DNA of 64,000 nt from assembly GCA_964540105.1 (NCBI GenBank), contig CAZILL010000001.1, positions 1,240,001-1,304,000 of the forward strand, read 5' to 3'. The notes under the pieces were generated by a model. That model searched no databases, was not told the origin of the DNA, and saw nothing but the letters and a program-made list of their open reading frames with translations. This document shows positions 8,092-17,219 of the stretch, piece after piece (position 1 is the stretch's first letter; each line of letters starts with the position of its first letter). Position numbers and translations under genes: made by a program. The stretch comes from DATKJY01 sp964540105 (GTDB taxonomy: Bacteria; Zixibacteria; MSB-5A5; GN15; FEB-12).

Positions 8092-9249
8092 TCAATCCAC
8101 TACCCTTAGTCCATCAACGATACTCGTGCGCAGCGCTTTCATAACTGGAAAGATCGCCGCCGTGATGCCGACGAAGAGGGCAGCCGCAAAGGCAAGCACG
8201 TAAGTCAGGGGTTCAAGGGGGAAGACCGGAAAGAAGTCCACGAGCGCGGCTTTGACGAGACTGACAATCGGTACTGTGAGCAGCAGCCCTCCGATTCCGC
8301 CGAGGCAGGCGATGACGAGTGATTCGCCGAACACGAGACCGATGATGTGGAGAGCACTAAAGCCGAGCGTCTTGAGTATTGCGTATTCGCTGATACGCTC
8401 GCGCGCGGTCATGGCCATTGTGTTGGCAAGGACAAGCAGGATGATTCCAATGACCATGTATGAGACGGCCTGTAAGCCGAGAATGATCGAGCTGGACATC
8501 TGGACAAAGCTGAGACCAAAGGCTTCCTCAGTTTGAGTTTTCGTTTCGGCTGCGGAGTTCTTGAAGATAGCATCGATTCTTTCGGAGATAGCCGCGGCGT
8601 TGTTTGGGTCATCGATCCTGACGATAAACGATCCTACCTGGCCGGCCCGTTCTGGCGATTCGGCCCGCATCCGCTCGTCGAGATAGTCGAAGTGAAAGTA
8701 CATGACACTCTCACCCGTGCTCTCCTTGGAAGTTGTAAAGAAAGCTCGGATGACGAAGTCCCAATCCCCGGGGAAAATATCCCCCTGAATGCGAATCTGA
8801 TCCCCCAGTTTCCATCCGTAGCGGTCGGCTAACTTCTTACCAACGATCGCCGCATTGCGCTCTCGCATGAACACTTCCTTCTGGTCCGGAGGTATCTCAT
8901 ACTCGGGGTACAGATCGAAATACGTCTTGTGATCGACCGCGAATCGTGGAAAGAAGTTCTTCGGATCAATGTAGATCCCGCCAAACCACTGTCCGCAGGA
9001 GACACCGGTAACTCCCGGGACATCCAGAATCTTGCGTTCATAGGCCAACGGCATGGGGAAGATGATTGAGATGGAGTTGGTTGTCACCAAGCGATTAGGG
9101 GACGCCTCGGCGGCTCCGGCATACCAGGCGGCTATGAAGGTTCGAATCAGAACGAAGCCCATGACTGCGATAGCCATGACAATAATGGTCAGGCTTGTCC
9201 GCAGCGGATGTCGCCGAGTATTCCTTAATATCAGACGAAAGACGTTCAT
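8092..9249 (-). CDS. MacB/FtsX-type ABC transporter permease
   Basis: 385 aa with the same architecture as its downstream neighbour: N-terminal helix (LRTSLTIIVMAIAVMGFVLI), large extracytoplasmic domain (~residues 45-265), then three helices with TARERISEYAILKTLGFSAL as the coupling loop. Its ATG overlaps the ATPase stop by 4 bp (ATGA), indicating translational coupling. The periplasmic part is distinct from that of the second permease, consistent with a heterodimeric transporter. Confidence 0.85.
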   Translation of the reverse strand: MNVFRLILRNTRRHPLRTSLTIIVMAIAVMGFVLIRTFIAAWYAGAAEASPNRLVTTNSISIIFPMPLAYERKILDVPGVTGVSCGQWFGGIYIDPKNFFPRFAVDHKTYFDLYPEYEIPPDQKEVFMRERNAAIVGKKLADRYGWKLGDQIRIQGDIFPGDWDFVIRAFFTTSKESTGESVMYFHFDYLDERMRAESPERAGQVGSFIVRIDDPNNAAAISERIDAIFKNSAAETKTQTEEAFGLSFVQMSSSIILGLQAVSYMVIGIILLVLANTMAMTARERISEYAILKTLGFSALHIIGLVFGESLVIACLGGIGGLLLTVPIVSLVKAALVDFFPVFPLEPLTYVLAFAAALFVGITAAIFPVMKALRTSIVDGLRVVD

Positions 9250-9926
9250 TCGGCGACCAATTCCCCCTTGTCCAGATGGCGAATCACATGAGCTCTCTCT
9301 GCGGCGCGGGGATCGTGGGTGACCATGATGATAGTCTTGGTATACTCCTTGTTCAACCGGTTGAGGAGTTCCATGATGTCCTCGGCCGACTGCTTGTCGA
9401 GATCGCCGGTAGGTTCATCGGCGAGGATGACATTGGGGTCGGTCACCAGCGCCCGGGCGATGGCAACTCTTTGTTCCTGGCCACCTGATAGCTGGTTTGG
9501 ATAATGTTTCATACGATCCCCAAGTCCGACTATGGTGAGGGCCGTCTCCACCTGACGCTTCCGCTCCGCCTTGTTTAGCTTGGTCAGAAGCAGTGGCAGC
9601 TCCACGTTCTCAAACGCGTTGAGGACCGGTATCAGATTGTAGAATTGAAAGATGAATCCAATATTCCGATGTCGCCAGCGAGCCATTGCGGCGTCGTCGA
9701 GTTGGGAAATATCGCTGCCTGCGACAGTGATTCTTCCGGACGAGACCCGATCGATTCCGGCGAGGAGGTTCAATAATGTCGTCTTGCCTGACCCAGAAGG
9801 ACCCATCAGCGCGAGGAACTCTCCTTCCGGTATCTGGAAGGTGATGTCTCGCAGAACCGGGATTTCCAGATGGTCGCGCCAATATGACTTTTGAACGGCT
9901 TCTACCTGCACAAGTACTTGAGGCAT
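9246..9926 (-). CDS. ABC transporter ATP-binding protein (LolD/MacB-N type)
   Basis: 226 aa, the standard size for stand-alone LolD/MacB ATPases. Walker A GPSGSGKTTLLNLLAG, the family-specific RWRHRNIGFIFQFYNLIP after it, signature QLSGGQEQRVAIARAL, Walker B VILADEPTGDLD and H-loop VTHDPRAAE are all intact. It drives the two FtsX permeases encoded immediately downstream and is preceded by the fusion protein gene, giving a tripartite-like export system across the inner membrane. Confidence 0.9.
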   Translation of the reverse strand: MPQVLVQVEAVQKSYWRDHLEIPVLRDITFQIPEGEFLALMGPSGSGKTTLLNLLAGIDRVSSGRITVAGSDISQLDDAAMARWRHRNIGFIFQFYNLIPVLNAFENVELPLLLTKLNKAERKRQVETALTIVGLGDRMKHYPNQLSGGQEQRVAIARALVTDPNVILADEPTGDLDKQSAEDIMELLNRLNKEYTKTIIMVTHDPRAAERAHVIRHLDKGELVAE

Positions 9927-9941
9927 AAATACCCCTATCTA

Positions 9942-11132
9942 CTACAATGATCTTTCAATTTTCTGTCCGGACACCATCTTGCCCGGAGGTGAGAGGACCA
10001 CCTGATCCCCCTGCCTGAGGCCATCGACGACTTCAATCATCTTGCCGAGATCGCGACCGGTCCTGACTTGAACGGCAGTGACGTAGTCGCCATCAACGCG
10101 GAACACGAGTTTCTGTCCCTCGAGTGTTGTGATCGCGTCCCGCGATACAGCCAGCATGGTCGCGGTCGACGCGTTGACTGAAGTTGAATCAAGATAGAAA
10201 TTGACGCGGGCCGACATTTCGGGCAGCACCTTGCTATCGATGTGCGTGAAAGCCACTTTTGTGAGAACTGTGGCGCGCGAGCGATCGGCAGTGGGGACAA
10301 TCTTCTTGACGACGCCGGGATACCGGACGGTCGGGTACGCATCGAGAATAATCTCGACTGGCCGACCGGTAACCACCTTGTTGATGTTTGACTCGGAAAC
10401 ATCCGCCTCAACTTCAAGCGACGCCATATCGGCGAGGGTGACAACCGAACCTTTAGACGATGCCGACGAGGCGAAGGGGGCAACGATTTCTCCGACTTCG
10501 GCGTTCTTGGTAAGCACCGTCCCACTGAACGGAGCCCTGATAATTGTATTTTCGAGATTAACCTCGGCGCTACGGATCGACGCCTGGCTTCCTGCCAGAC
10601 CCGCTAATGAACGCTTGTAGGCAGATTCGGCTTCCTCCAAGATGGCGTCGGTAATTCCGCCTGACTTCAATAGGCTCTGAGCGCGCCTATAAGTTCGACC
10701 GGCGTTCAGGGTGTCGACTTCCGCCTGCTTGAGGGCAGCTCTGGCAAGGTCGACTCCGGCTTTGATATCTTCGTTGTCCAATACTGCGATCACTTCCCCG
10801 GCCAACACAGTGTCGCCCTCTTCGAACTCAATCGACTTGAGGCGGCCCGTTCCTTTGGATGCTACTTCGGCCTTCCGCTGAGCCACAACGTAACCTGTGG
10901 CCACCAGATTCGCCGCGGCATCGGAACCAGAGATCAGGCTGACCGTGGTCAGTTTGACTCTCATCGAGGGCGCGACGTGATCACGAAAGAGAACAAAGCC
11001 AACCACGAGGCCAACAGCGATGACGACGAGGGTAATATATATCCAGGATCTACTGCGCGGATGATCGTCCTGCTTCCTGTTTCGATCGATCCTCAGGGAT
11101 GAGAGATCCGGCTTGTTTCTCCCCAGTTCCAT
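9942..11132 (-). CDS. HlyD/RND-type periplasmic membrane fusion protein
   Basis: 396 aa from the ATG at 11132; an in-frame GTG at 11174 would add 14 residues, and neither start has a strong ribosome site. A ~25-residue basic cytoplasmic stretch precedes one transmembrane helix (YITLVVIAVGLVVGFVLF). Then come the lipoyl/barrel-sandwich half-motif (GTGRLKSIEFEEGDTVLAGE), a short coiled-coil hairpin (~AALKQAEVDTLNAGR to ASIRSAEVNLENT), the return half (IRAPFSGTVLTKNAEVGEIV) and beta-barrel/MP domains. It would link the permease pair to an outer-membrane channel, which is not encoded in the window. Confidence 0.85.
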   Translation of the reverse strand: MELGRNKPDLSSLRIDRNRKQDDHPRSRSWIYITLVVIAVGLVVGFVLFRDHVAPSMRVKLTTVSLISGSDAAANLVATGYVVAQRKAEVASKGTGRLKSIEFEEGDTVLAGEVIAVLDNEDIKAGVDLARAALKQAEVDTLNAGRTYRRAQSLLKSGGITDAILEEAESAYKRSLAGLAGSQASIRSAEVNLENTIIRAPFSGTVLTKNAEVGEIVAPFASSASSKGSVVTLADMASLEVEADVSESNINKVVTGRPVEIILDAYPTVRYPGVVKKIVPTADRSRATVLTKVAFTHIDSKVLPEMSARVNFYLDSTSVNASTATMLAVSRDAITTLEGQKLVFRVDGDYVTAVQVRTGRDLGKMIEVVDGLRQGDQVVLSPPGKMVSGQKIERSL

Positions 11133-11269
11133 GTCGCTACTCAGAAGGATACCTGTCTTTTGTAATTCCAGCACCGCGAATATCTTTCAACGCTGCTTCA
11201 AAGCCAAGTGATTTTTTTCCGCGAGCAGGTGCGAAAAGGAACGACAATCCCAGCGCAGCGCATCTCCCT

Positions 11270-11587
11270 CTACCAGATGCCGAGTGCGTCCTTGGCGTAA
11301 TCCGAGCACATCTCGCGCGGATCCCACGGCGGATCCCAGACGAGAATGACTTCCACCTTGGTCACACCTTCAAGTTGCTCGACTTCGTGATTGACCATGG
11401 ACAAAAGCATGTCACCGTATGGACAGGCCGGCGTCGTCAGAGTCATCTTCACTTGCACGACGCCGTCGTCGGCGATCAGGACATCGTACACCAGGCCCAA
11501 GTCCACAATACCGATTCGAATCTCCGGATCATGGATCGGTTTGAGGCGATCGAGGATCTGTTGCTTGGTCGGAAGCGGCATGGACAT
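11270..11587 (-). CDS. sufT: MIP18/DUF59-family iron-sulfur assembly protein (SufT-like)
   Basis: 105 aa; an ATG two codons in (11581) is also possible. The sequence has the family hallmarks DPEIRIGIVDLGLVYDV near the N-terminus and LTTPACPYGDMLL with the single conserved Cys, then VEVILVWDPPWDPREM. Members (SufT, PaaD/CIA2-related) help mature Fe-S proteins. The start overlaps the sufU stop and it closes the suf operon, which supports the SufT assignment over the PaaD subfamily. It is shorter than fused SufT proteins. Confidence 0.8.
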   Translation of the reverse strand: MSMPLPTKQQILDRLKPIHDPEIRIGIVDLGLVYDVLIADDGVVQVKMTLTTPACPYGDMLLSMVNHEVEQLEGVTKVEVILVWDPPWDPREMCSDYAKDALGIW

Positions 11588-12081
11588 CAGCTCTCTTGAG
11601 GCGGCGGCTCATCTTCCGTAGAGGCGCTTGACCGTTTGCCGGCGGTCCCGTTTTCGTAATTCTTGAGTCCCTCAACCAGAGTCACCCACGCTAGCAACGC
11701 GCATTTTACGCGGACGGGAAACTGGCGAACTCCCTTAAGCGACCCAAGATCACCGAGGTCTTCGTCGACTTCCAGGGTCTCTCCCTTGAGCATTTTCCTG
11801 ACGATCTCAGCAATGCGCTTGACCTCGTCGAAAGACTTCCCTTTGACCGTCTCCGCAAGCATTGATCCCGACGCGACTGATATCGCGCAGCCCCGGCAAT
11901 TGACATGAACGTCCTTGAGCACACCCTGATCCATCTTGACTTCGAGAGAAATCTCGTCACCGCATGACGGGTTCTGACCGTCTGAACTGATATCGGCGCT
12001 CTCGATCGGCTTTTTGCCGCGCGGCGATCGGTAGTGATCGAGGATAATCTCGCGATACATGTCATCCAGGGAACGGCTCAT
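11587..12081 (-). CDS. sufU: SufU, zinc-dependent sulfurtransferase/Fe-S scaffold
   Basis: 164 aa. The ligand residues of B. subtilis SufU are all present: Cys40 and Asp42 in NPSCGDE, Cys65 in NCRGCAIS, and Cys127 in VRVKCALL. The ~20-residue insertion before the last Cys (DLGDLGSLKGVRQFPVRVKC), which separates SufU from IscU, is present too. SufU accepts persulfide sulfur from SufS. The gene overlaps sufS by 4 bp (ATGA), as expected for partners. The last ~20 residues are polar and probably disordered. Confidence 0.9.
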   Translation of the reverse strand: MSRSLDDMYREIILDHYRSPRGKKPIESADISSDGQNPSCGDEISLEVKMDQGVLKDVHVNCRGCAISVASGSMLAETVKGKSFDEVKRIAEIVRKMLKGETLEVDEDLGDLGSLKGVRQFPVRVKCALLAWVTLVEGLKNYENGTAGKRSSASTEDEPPPQES

Positions 12082-13355
12082 ACGCCAAAGTACTTTCTCA
12101 TCTCCTGAAGGGCGTCTATGAGTGTATCCACGTCCTTTTCGTCGTTGTACAAGTACAACGACGCCCGGGCGGTCGCGACCTTACCCATGGTCCGCATGAG
12201 CGGTTGGGCGCAGTGATGTCCGGCTCGAATGGCAATACCGCGCGAGTCGAGAAAAGTGGAAATGTCGTGAGGATGAATGCCGGGGTCGGTGAAGGATATC
12301 GCTCCGCCGCGACCGGCTATGTCGAGCGGCCCCTGAATTTCGATACCTTTCATATCCGTGAGGCGCTCGATTGCATACTTCGTCAGGGCCGCTTCGTGGC
12401 TACGAATCTTGTCCATGCCGAGACTCTCCAGATAGTTAATGGCAACATCAAACGCGATCACATCCGCGATGTTTGGCGTGCCGGCTTCGAACTTCCACGG
12501 CAGATCGTTGAAGGTAACGCGATCAAAGGCTACCTCTCGAATCATCTCACCACCGAACGTGACCGGCGGCATAGCTTCGAGAAGCTCGCGCCTTCCGAAG
12601 AGCACGCCGACACCGGTTGGTCCGCACATCTTGTGAGCCGAGAAGACATAGAAATCGACTCCCAGTTCGTGGACATCGACCGGCATATGAGGAACAGCCT
12701 GAGCGCCGTCGGCAAGGATCACCGCGCCTTGATGATGGGCAAGATCGGCAAGCTCGCGGATCGGATTGATCGTCCCCAGAACGTTCGAGCAATGGCTGAC
12801 GGCTACGAGTTTGGTTTTCGGCGTGATGATTCGATTGATATCGCTTAAGTCCAAATGGCCGCAGACCGTAATTGGGATTCGCTTGAGGGTTGCCTTCCTG
12901 CGTTTCGCGAGCATATACCACGGAACAAAGTTGGCGTGGTGTTCCATTTCGCTGACCACGATCTCGTCCCCTTCCTTGATCGCCAATTCACCCCAGGCGT
13001 ACGCCACTAAATTGATCGATTCAGTAGATCCCTTGGTGAAGATGATCTCCTCAGGGGTCACGCCACCGATGAACCGAGCGGTGTGTTTTCGAGTCAGTTC
13101 GAACGCGGCCGTCGATTGCTCCGAGAGCGTGTGCAACCCGCGGTGGATGTTCGCGTTCATCTTGCGATAGTAGTTGCTGAGGGCGTTGATGACGACGCGC
13201 GGTTTCTGCGACGTGGCCGCGCTGTCAAGGTATACGAGCCGATGACCGTTGATCTGCTGCTCAATAATGGGGAAGTCCGCCTTGATCTGCACCATATCCA
13301 GACCAACCGACGTGTGTTCGGCCGTCTCCGACCCAAGAGGTATTTCCGGTCTCAT
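12078..13355 (-). CDS. sufS: SufS cysteine desulfurase (class V aminotransferase fold)
   Basis: 425 aa from the ATG at 13355, preceded by AGGAACGAG. An ATG at 13379 would be longer, and one at 13295 would give the canonical ~405 aa; the N-terminal ~20 residues before MVQIKADFPII are not conserved in the family. PLP lysine lies in FSAHKMCGPTGVG (~Lys242), the nucleophilic Cys in RAGHHCAQPLM (~Cys382), and LVYLDSAATSQKP and NIHRGLHTLSEQST are SufS signatures. It releases sulfur from cysteine for SufU and SufBCD. Confidence 0.92.
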   Translation of the reverse strand: MRPEIPLGSETAEHTSVGLDMVQIKADFPIIEQQINGHRLVYLDSAATSQKPRVVINALSNYYRKMNANIHRGLHTLSEQSTAAFELTRKHTARFIGGVTPEEIIFTKGSTESINLVAYAWGELAIKEGDEIVVSEMEHHANFVPWYMLAKRRKATLKRIPITVCGHLDLSDINRIITPKTKLVAVSHCSNVLGTINPIRELADLAHHQGAVILADGAQAVPHMPVDVHELGVDFYVFSAHKMCGPTGVGVLFGRRELLEAMPPVTFGGEMIREVAFDRVTFNDLPWKFEAGTPNIADVIAFDVAINYLESLGMDKIRSHEAALTKYAIERLTDMKGIEIQGPLDIAGRGGAISFTDPGIHPHDISTFLDSRGIAIRAGHHCAQPLMRTMGKVATARASLYLYNDEKDVDTLIDALQEMRKYFGV

Positions 13356-13400
13356 CGATCTCGTTCCTGTCTGTTTCATCGCCAACGCAGTCGTCGACAG

Positions 13401-13712
13401 TCATTCAAGATACACAAGAATATCTTCCCCTTCAACCATGACTTTGTACGTGTCGATGGGCACGATAGCCGGCGGGGCGGTCACGGCTCCGGTTCGAAGA
13501 TCGAAGCGTGCGCCGTGTCTTGTACACATGATTTCGTGACCCTTGAGTTTCCCGTCGATAATCGGACCCGAGTCGTGCGAGCATTCGTCGGCAATTGCGA
13601 AGTACCCTTCAGCGGAGTGAACCAGTACGAAACGCCCGCCCCGCGCTTCCAAAGCTCTCATTGAGCCTTCAGGGATTTCGCCGACTGACGCAACTCGAAC
13701 ATATTGGCCCAT
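13401..13712 (-). CDS. Rieske-type [2Fe-2S] ferredoxin of the suf operon
   Basis: 103 aa. The Rieske cluster ligands are intact: Cys44-x-His46 and Cys63-x-x-His66, as in DECSHDSG and IMCTRHGARF. The fold is the small bacterial Rieske type (NirD/BphA3-like), with no membrane anchor, so the protein is cytoplasmic. Small Rieske proteins are found between sufD and sufS in several phyla, where they are thought to supply electrons for cluster assembly, although the role is not firmly proven. Tight packing between sufD and sufS supports a function in the SUF pathway. Confidence 0.85.
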   Translation of the reverse strand: MGQYVRVASVGEIPEGSMRALEARGGRFVLVHSAEGYFAIADECSHDSGPIIDGKLKGHEIMCTRHGARFDLRTGAVTAPPAIVPIDTYKVMVEGEDILVYLE

Positions 13713-13715
13713 AGC

Positions 13716-15005
13716 TCAGATGCTTTCCAGCCGATGGGCGACGATCTCTGAAATCTGCCCCCGCAGATCAGCGGGAACCAGCTCAAGCGTCGGATTCACA
13801 AACCCGGACACAATCATGCGCACAGCGTCGCGGCGAGAAATCCCACGGCTGGTCAGGTAAAATAGGCTCATCGGGTCAATCGGACCAACGGTCGCTCCGT
13901 GTGAGCACATCACTTCTTCATTCAGAATCTCCAGCTCGGGAATGGACTCGGCTCTGGCCCCTGCGTTCAGGAGGAGATTTCGATTCTCCTGGTAAGCTTC
14001 GCACACTTGAGCGTTGTGGTCGATCCGAATCAGCCCGGTGTAGGCCGAGACCGATTTGTCGCGCAGGATGACCTTGAAGTTGATGTTGGACCGGGTGTGC
14101 CCGCTGGCATGGTGGTGAAGCGTATGATTGTCAAAGTGGCACCGTTCGGAGCCGAAAACCATGCCGTACATATCACTTTGCGCCCCCAGGCCGTTGAGAA
14201 TCACTCCGAAGTTCTGCTTTGTGATCGATGCCCCGAAAACAAGGGGGACGGTCAACATCGATGCCCCCTTTTCAATCCGGGCCCGCATCGTAAGGAACGT
14301 GTGCATCGCAGGCTCTTGCCTTTGAAGCGACACATATCGGACACGACTATCGGGGGATCCGAAGATTTCGACACAGCCATTGGAGTAGCTGACTCCCCGC
14401 GCTGCGTCCGCTGACCCGCCGACGTATTCGTCAATCAGCGTGAGTTCGGCATTCCGACCCACGACGACCAGCAGGCGAGGGAACTGCGCTGACAGGGCGC
14501 CGCCAGCTTCACGAAGTAAGTGTATCGGCTCAGAGATAACTGTGTTGTCGGGAACATACACAAAGATTCCGTCGCTCCACAGTGCGCCATTCATGGCTTC
14601 GAACTTGCCGCTCTGCTGATTCACGAGTTGATAGAGATGCTGTTCCACGACAGCTCGATGCGACTCGACAGCCGTGGACAGCGGGGTGATGATCATCCCG
14701 GTCTGATCGGCATGGTTCTGTGGGCGGCACTTGATAACACGCCCAGCAAAGTCGCTCGCGTGTGCGCCGGCGTGGCCCGGGCGGTCAGTGCGTGCCTGGG
14801 CATCAACGCTCTCACTATGTGGGACAGGCCGGGGGAAAACAAAGCTCGCCGGGTCTGTATATCGCCACAGGTGAAGGCCACGCTGAGGCAGAGGAGAGGC
14901 GTTGAAAGATTGGCGGGCTGAGTTGCGCAGGTCTCTCAGCCAGGCGGGGCCCTGTCCCTCTTCCGATGGAATCTCTGGGATCAGGTATTCTTGCGACTGG
15001 TTCAT
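13716..15005 (-). CDS. sufD: SufD, Fe-S cluster scaffold subunit
   Basis: 429 aa with an N-terminal helical part and a right-handed beta-helix core. The C-terminal SufBD domain has the SufD-type EVMCSHGATVGPIDPMSLFYLTSRG stretch, here quoted in part: MCSHGATVGPID contains the conserved His. The end, VNPTLELVPADLRGQISEIVAHRLE, is the usual helical tail. The RBS TAGGA precedes the ATG. SufD pairs with SufB and SufC in the SufBC2D scaffold. It lies 1 bp from sufB. Confidence 0.9.
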   Translation of the reverse strand: MNQSQEYLIPEIPSEEGQGPAWLRDLRNSARQSFNASPLPQRGLHLWRYTDPASFVFPRPVPHSESVDAQARTDRPGHAGAHASDFAGRVIKCRPQNHADQTGMIITPLSTAVESHRAVVEQHLYQLVNQQSGKFEAMNGALWSDGIFVYVPDNTVISEPIHLLREAGGALSAQFPRLLVVVGRNAELTLIDEYVGGSADAARGVSYSNGCVEIFGSPDSRVRYVSLQRQEPAMHTFLTMRARIEKGASMLTVPLVFGASITKQNFGVILNGLGAQSDMYGMVFGSERCHFDNHTLHHHASGHTRSNINFKVILRDKSVSAYTGLIRIDHNAQVCEAYQENRNLLLNAGARAESIPELEILNEEVMCSHGATVGPIDPMSLFYLTSRGISRRDAVRMIVSGFVNPTLELVPADLRGQISEIVAHRLESI

Positions 15006-15006
15006 A

Positions 15007-16440
15007 TTATCCTACCGATCCTTCCATCTCAAGTTGGATCAGGCGATTTAACTCGACTGCGTATTCAAGCGGAAGTTCTTTGGTGAAGGGCTCCATGAAG
15101 CCGTTCACGATCAGAAGACGCGCATCGTCCTCCGTGAGACCTCGACTGGTGAGATAGAAGAGCTGCTCTTCGGCAACTTTTGAGACTCGAGCCTCGTGTT
15201 CGACACGAACTTGGTCGTTGTCGATTTCCATTGTCGGGTAGGTGTCGCTGCGGGCATCCTTACCGATCAGAAGCGCATCGCATTCGACCGACACTTTGGA
15301 ATTGACAGCATTCTTGTGAATCTTTACCAACCCTCTGTACGACGCACGTCCATCATCTTTTGAAATAGATTTCGATGTTATTCGCGACGAGGTGTTCGGG
15401 GCCGCGTGGATCACTTTGGCGCCAGCATCCAGACACTGACCGACACCAGCGAGGGCCACGGAGAGGATTTCTCCCCGCGCTCTTTCACCGACCAGTTGGA
15501 TGCACGGGTACTTCATGGTCAGACGGGAGCCAAGATTGCCATCAACCCACTCCACGGTCGCATCCTTGTGAGCGGTAGCGCGCTTCGTCACGAGGTTGTA
15601 GATATTGCGAGACCAGTTCTGAATCGTCGTATATCGAATATAGGCTCCGTCAAGGGCGATCAGCTCAACGACTGCGGAGTGGAGCGAGTCGGTCGAATAG
15701 ACCGGCGCGGTGCATCCTTCGATGTAATGAACGCGCGACCCTTTGTCGGCGATGATTAGAGTTCTTTCGAACTGCCCCATGTTTTCCGCATTGATTCGGA
15801 AATAGGCCTGGAGCGGTACTTTGACATCAACGCCCGGCGGGATATAGATGAACGATCCACCTGACCAGACGGCCGTGTTGAGCGCTGCGAACTTATTGTC
15901 AGTGGAAGGGATGACCGACCCAAAGTACTTGCGGACAATCTCCTGTTGTTCGCGCAGTCCGCTGTCCATGTCGAGAAAGATAATTCCCTGTTTCTTGAGA
16001 TCCTCTTTCATGGAATGATAGACGACTTCGGATTCGTACTGTGCGGACACGCCACCCAGGAATGTTTTTTCGGCTTCTGGGATTCCCAGGCGATCGAATG
16101 TCTTCTTGATATATTCAGGGACATCATCCCAGCTCTTCTGCTGGTTTTCGATTGGCTTCATGAAGTAGTAGATGTTCTCAAAGTCGATCTCGCCCAGCAC
16201 CTTCGAGTTCCCCCATTTGGGCATCGGTTTGGCGTAAAACAGATCAAGCGCCTCATGCCGAATGTCCGCCATCCATGACGGTTCCTTCTTCATGCGCGAG
16301 ATCATCTCGACTACTTCGTGGCTGAGTCCTTTTGCCCCCTTGTGAAAGTAGTCGACTGGATCGCTGAAACCGTACTTGGCAGCATAGTCGCTATTGAGGC
16401 GCGACAGATCACTTCTCTGCTGTTCAACAGAATCCGACAT
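15007..16440 (-). CDS. sufB: SufB, Fe-S cluster scaffold subunit
   Basis: 477 aa from the ATG at 16440 (a TTG one codon earlier is possible). Family hallmarks are LSHEVVEMISRMKKEPSWM near the N-terminus, GSFIYIPPGVDVKVPLQ and the cluster-site region SKVSVECDALLIGK containing the conserved Cys used for de novo assembly. EHEARVSKVAEEQLFYLTSRG closes the core. Length fits typical SufB (~465-495 aa). It starts 3 bp after the sufC stop. Confidence 0.93.
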   Translation of the reverse strand: MSDSVEQQRSDLSRLNSDYAAKYGFSDPVDYFHKGAKGLSHEVVEMISRMKKEPSWMADIRHEALDLFYAKPMPKWGNSKVLGEIDFENIYYFMKPIENQQKSWDDVPEYIKKTFDRLGIPEAEKTFLGGVSAQYESEVVYHSMKEDLKKQGIIFLDMDSGLREQQEIVRKYFGSVIPSTDNKFAALNTAVWSGGSFIYIPPGVDVKVPLQAYFRINAENMGQFERTLIIADKGSRVHYIEGCTAPVYSTDSLHSAVVELIALDGAYIRYTTIQNWSRNIYNLVTKRATAHKDATVEWVDGNLGSRLTMKYPCIQLVGERARGEILSVALAGVGQCLDAGAKVIHAAPNTSSRITSKSISKDDGRASYRGLVKIHKNAVNSKVSVECDALLIGKDARSDTYPTMEIDNDQVRVEHEARVSKVAEEQLFYLTSRGLTEDDARLLIVNGFMEPFTKELPLEYAVELNRLIQLEMEGSVG

Positions 16441-16443
16441 CAA

Positions 16444-17208
16444 TTACACCCCGGCTTTCTGTTCGGTTTCGACCCAGTCATATCCGTTGTCTTCCAGCTT
16501 GAGGGCCAGTTCAGGTCCCCCAGATTTTACCAGCTTTCCGGCCATCATGACATGGACGAAGGTGGGTTTGACATACGTGAGAAGTCGTTGGTAATGGGTG
16601 ACCATGAGGACGCCGTTATCGTTTGTGCAGAAGCGGTTGATTCCATTTGCCACGGTCTTGAGCGCGTCAATGTCGAGCCCCGAATCTGTTTCGTCGAGGA
16701 CAGCCATCTTCGGCTGCAGCATGGCCATCTGCAGAATCTCGATCCGTTTTTTTTCTCCGCCGGAAAACCCGTCGTTCAAGTATCGGGTCGCGAATGATTC
16801 GTCGATTTCCAGCGCCTGCATCTCCGAGCGGAACAGCTTGCGAAAATCCGACATGTCCGCCTCTTTGCCTCGATGCGACTGAAGTGCAGTTCGCATGAAA
16901 TTGGCGACGGTCACTCCTGGAATGGCCATAGGGTATTGGAAGGCAAGAAACAATCCCGCGCGCGAGCGTTCGTCGGCGCTCATCTCCAAAATATTCCTGC
17001 CGTCAAGCGCGGCTGTTCCGCGGGTGATCGTGTAAAGGGGGTGCCCCATCAGGGCATTCGACAAAGAGGACTTTCCTGAACCATTCTTGCCCATGATGGC
17101 ATGAATCTCGCCCGGGAAAATCTTCATCGAGACGCCCGAGACGACTTCTTTCCCTTCCACTTCGACGTGGATATTCTCGAATTCGAAAATCGGTGCTCTA
17201 TTATTCAT
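16444..17208 (-). CDS. sufC: SufC, ATPase of the Fe-S assembly complex
   Basis: 254 aa. Walker A GKNGSGKSSLSNALMG, the SufC-specific GLFLAFQYPMAIPGV after the Q-loop, signature FSGGEKKRIEILQMA, Walker B MAVLDETDSGLDIDALK and the H-loop VTHYQRLL are all present; the ETDSGLD variant is characteristic of SufC rather than transport ATPases. An AAGGA ribosome site precedes the ATG. It powers conformational change in SufBC2D. Confidence 0.94.
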   Translation of the reverse strand: MNNRAPIFEFENIHVEVEGKEVVSGVSMKIFPGEIHAIMGKNGSGKSSLSNALMGHPLYTITRGTAALDGRNILEMSADERSRAGLFLAFQYPMAIPGVTVANFMRTALQSHRGKEADMSDFRKLFRSEMQALEIDESFATRYLNDGFSGGEKKRIEILQMAMLQPKMAVLDETDSGLDIDALKTVANGINRFCTNDNGVLMVTHYQRLLTYVKPTFVHVMMAGKLVKSGGPELALKLEDNGYDWVETEQKAGV

Positions 17209-17219
17209 ATGCTATCCTT

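Noticed and set aside
11175..11269. Terminator after the suf operon
   Set aside because: A short run of A/T on the minus strand follows only a 3-bp stem, which is too weak to call.
12204..12848. 214-aa open frame on the plus strand opposite sufS
   Set aside because: It lies entirely antisense to a clear SufS gene with all catalytic motifs; its translation shows no family pattern.
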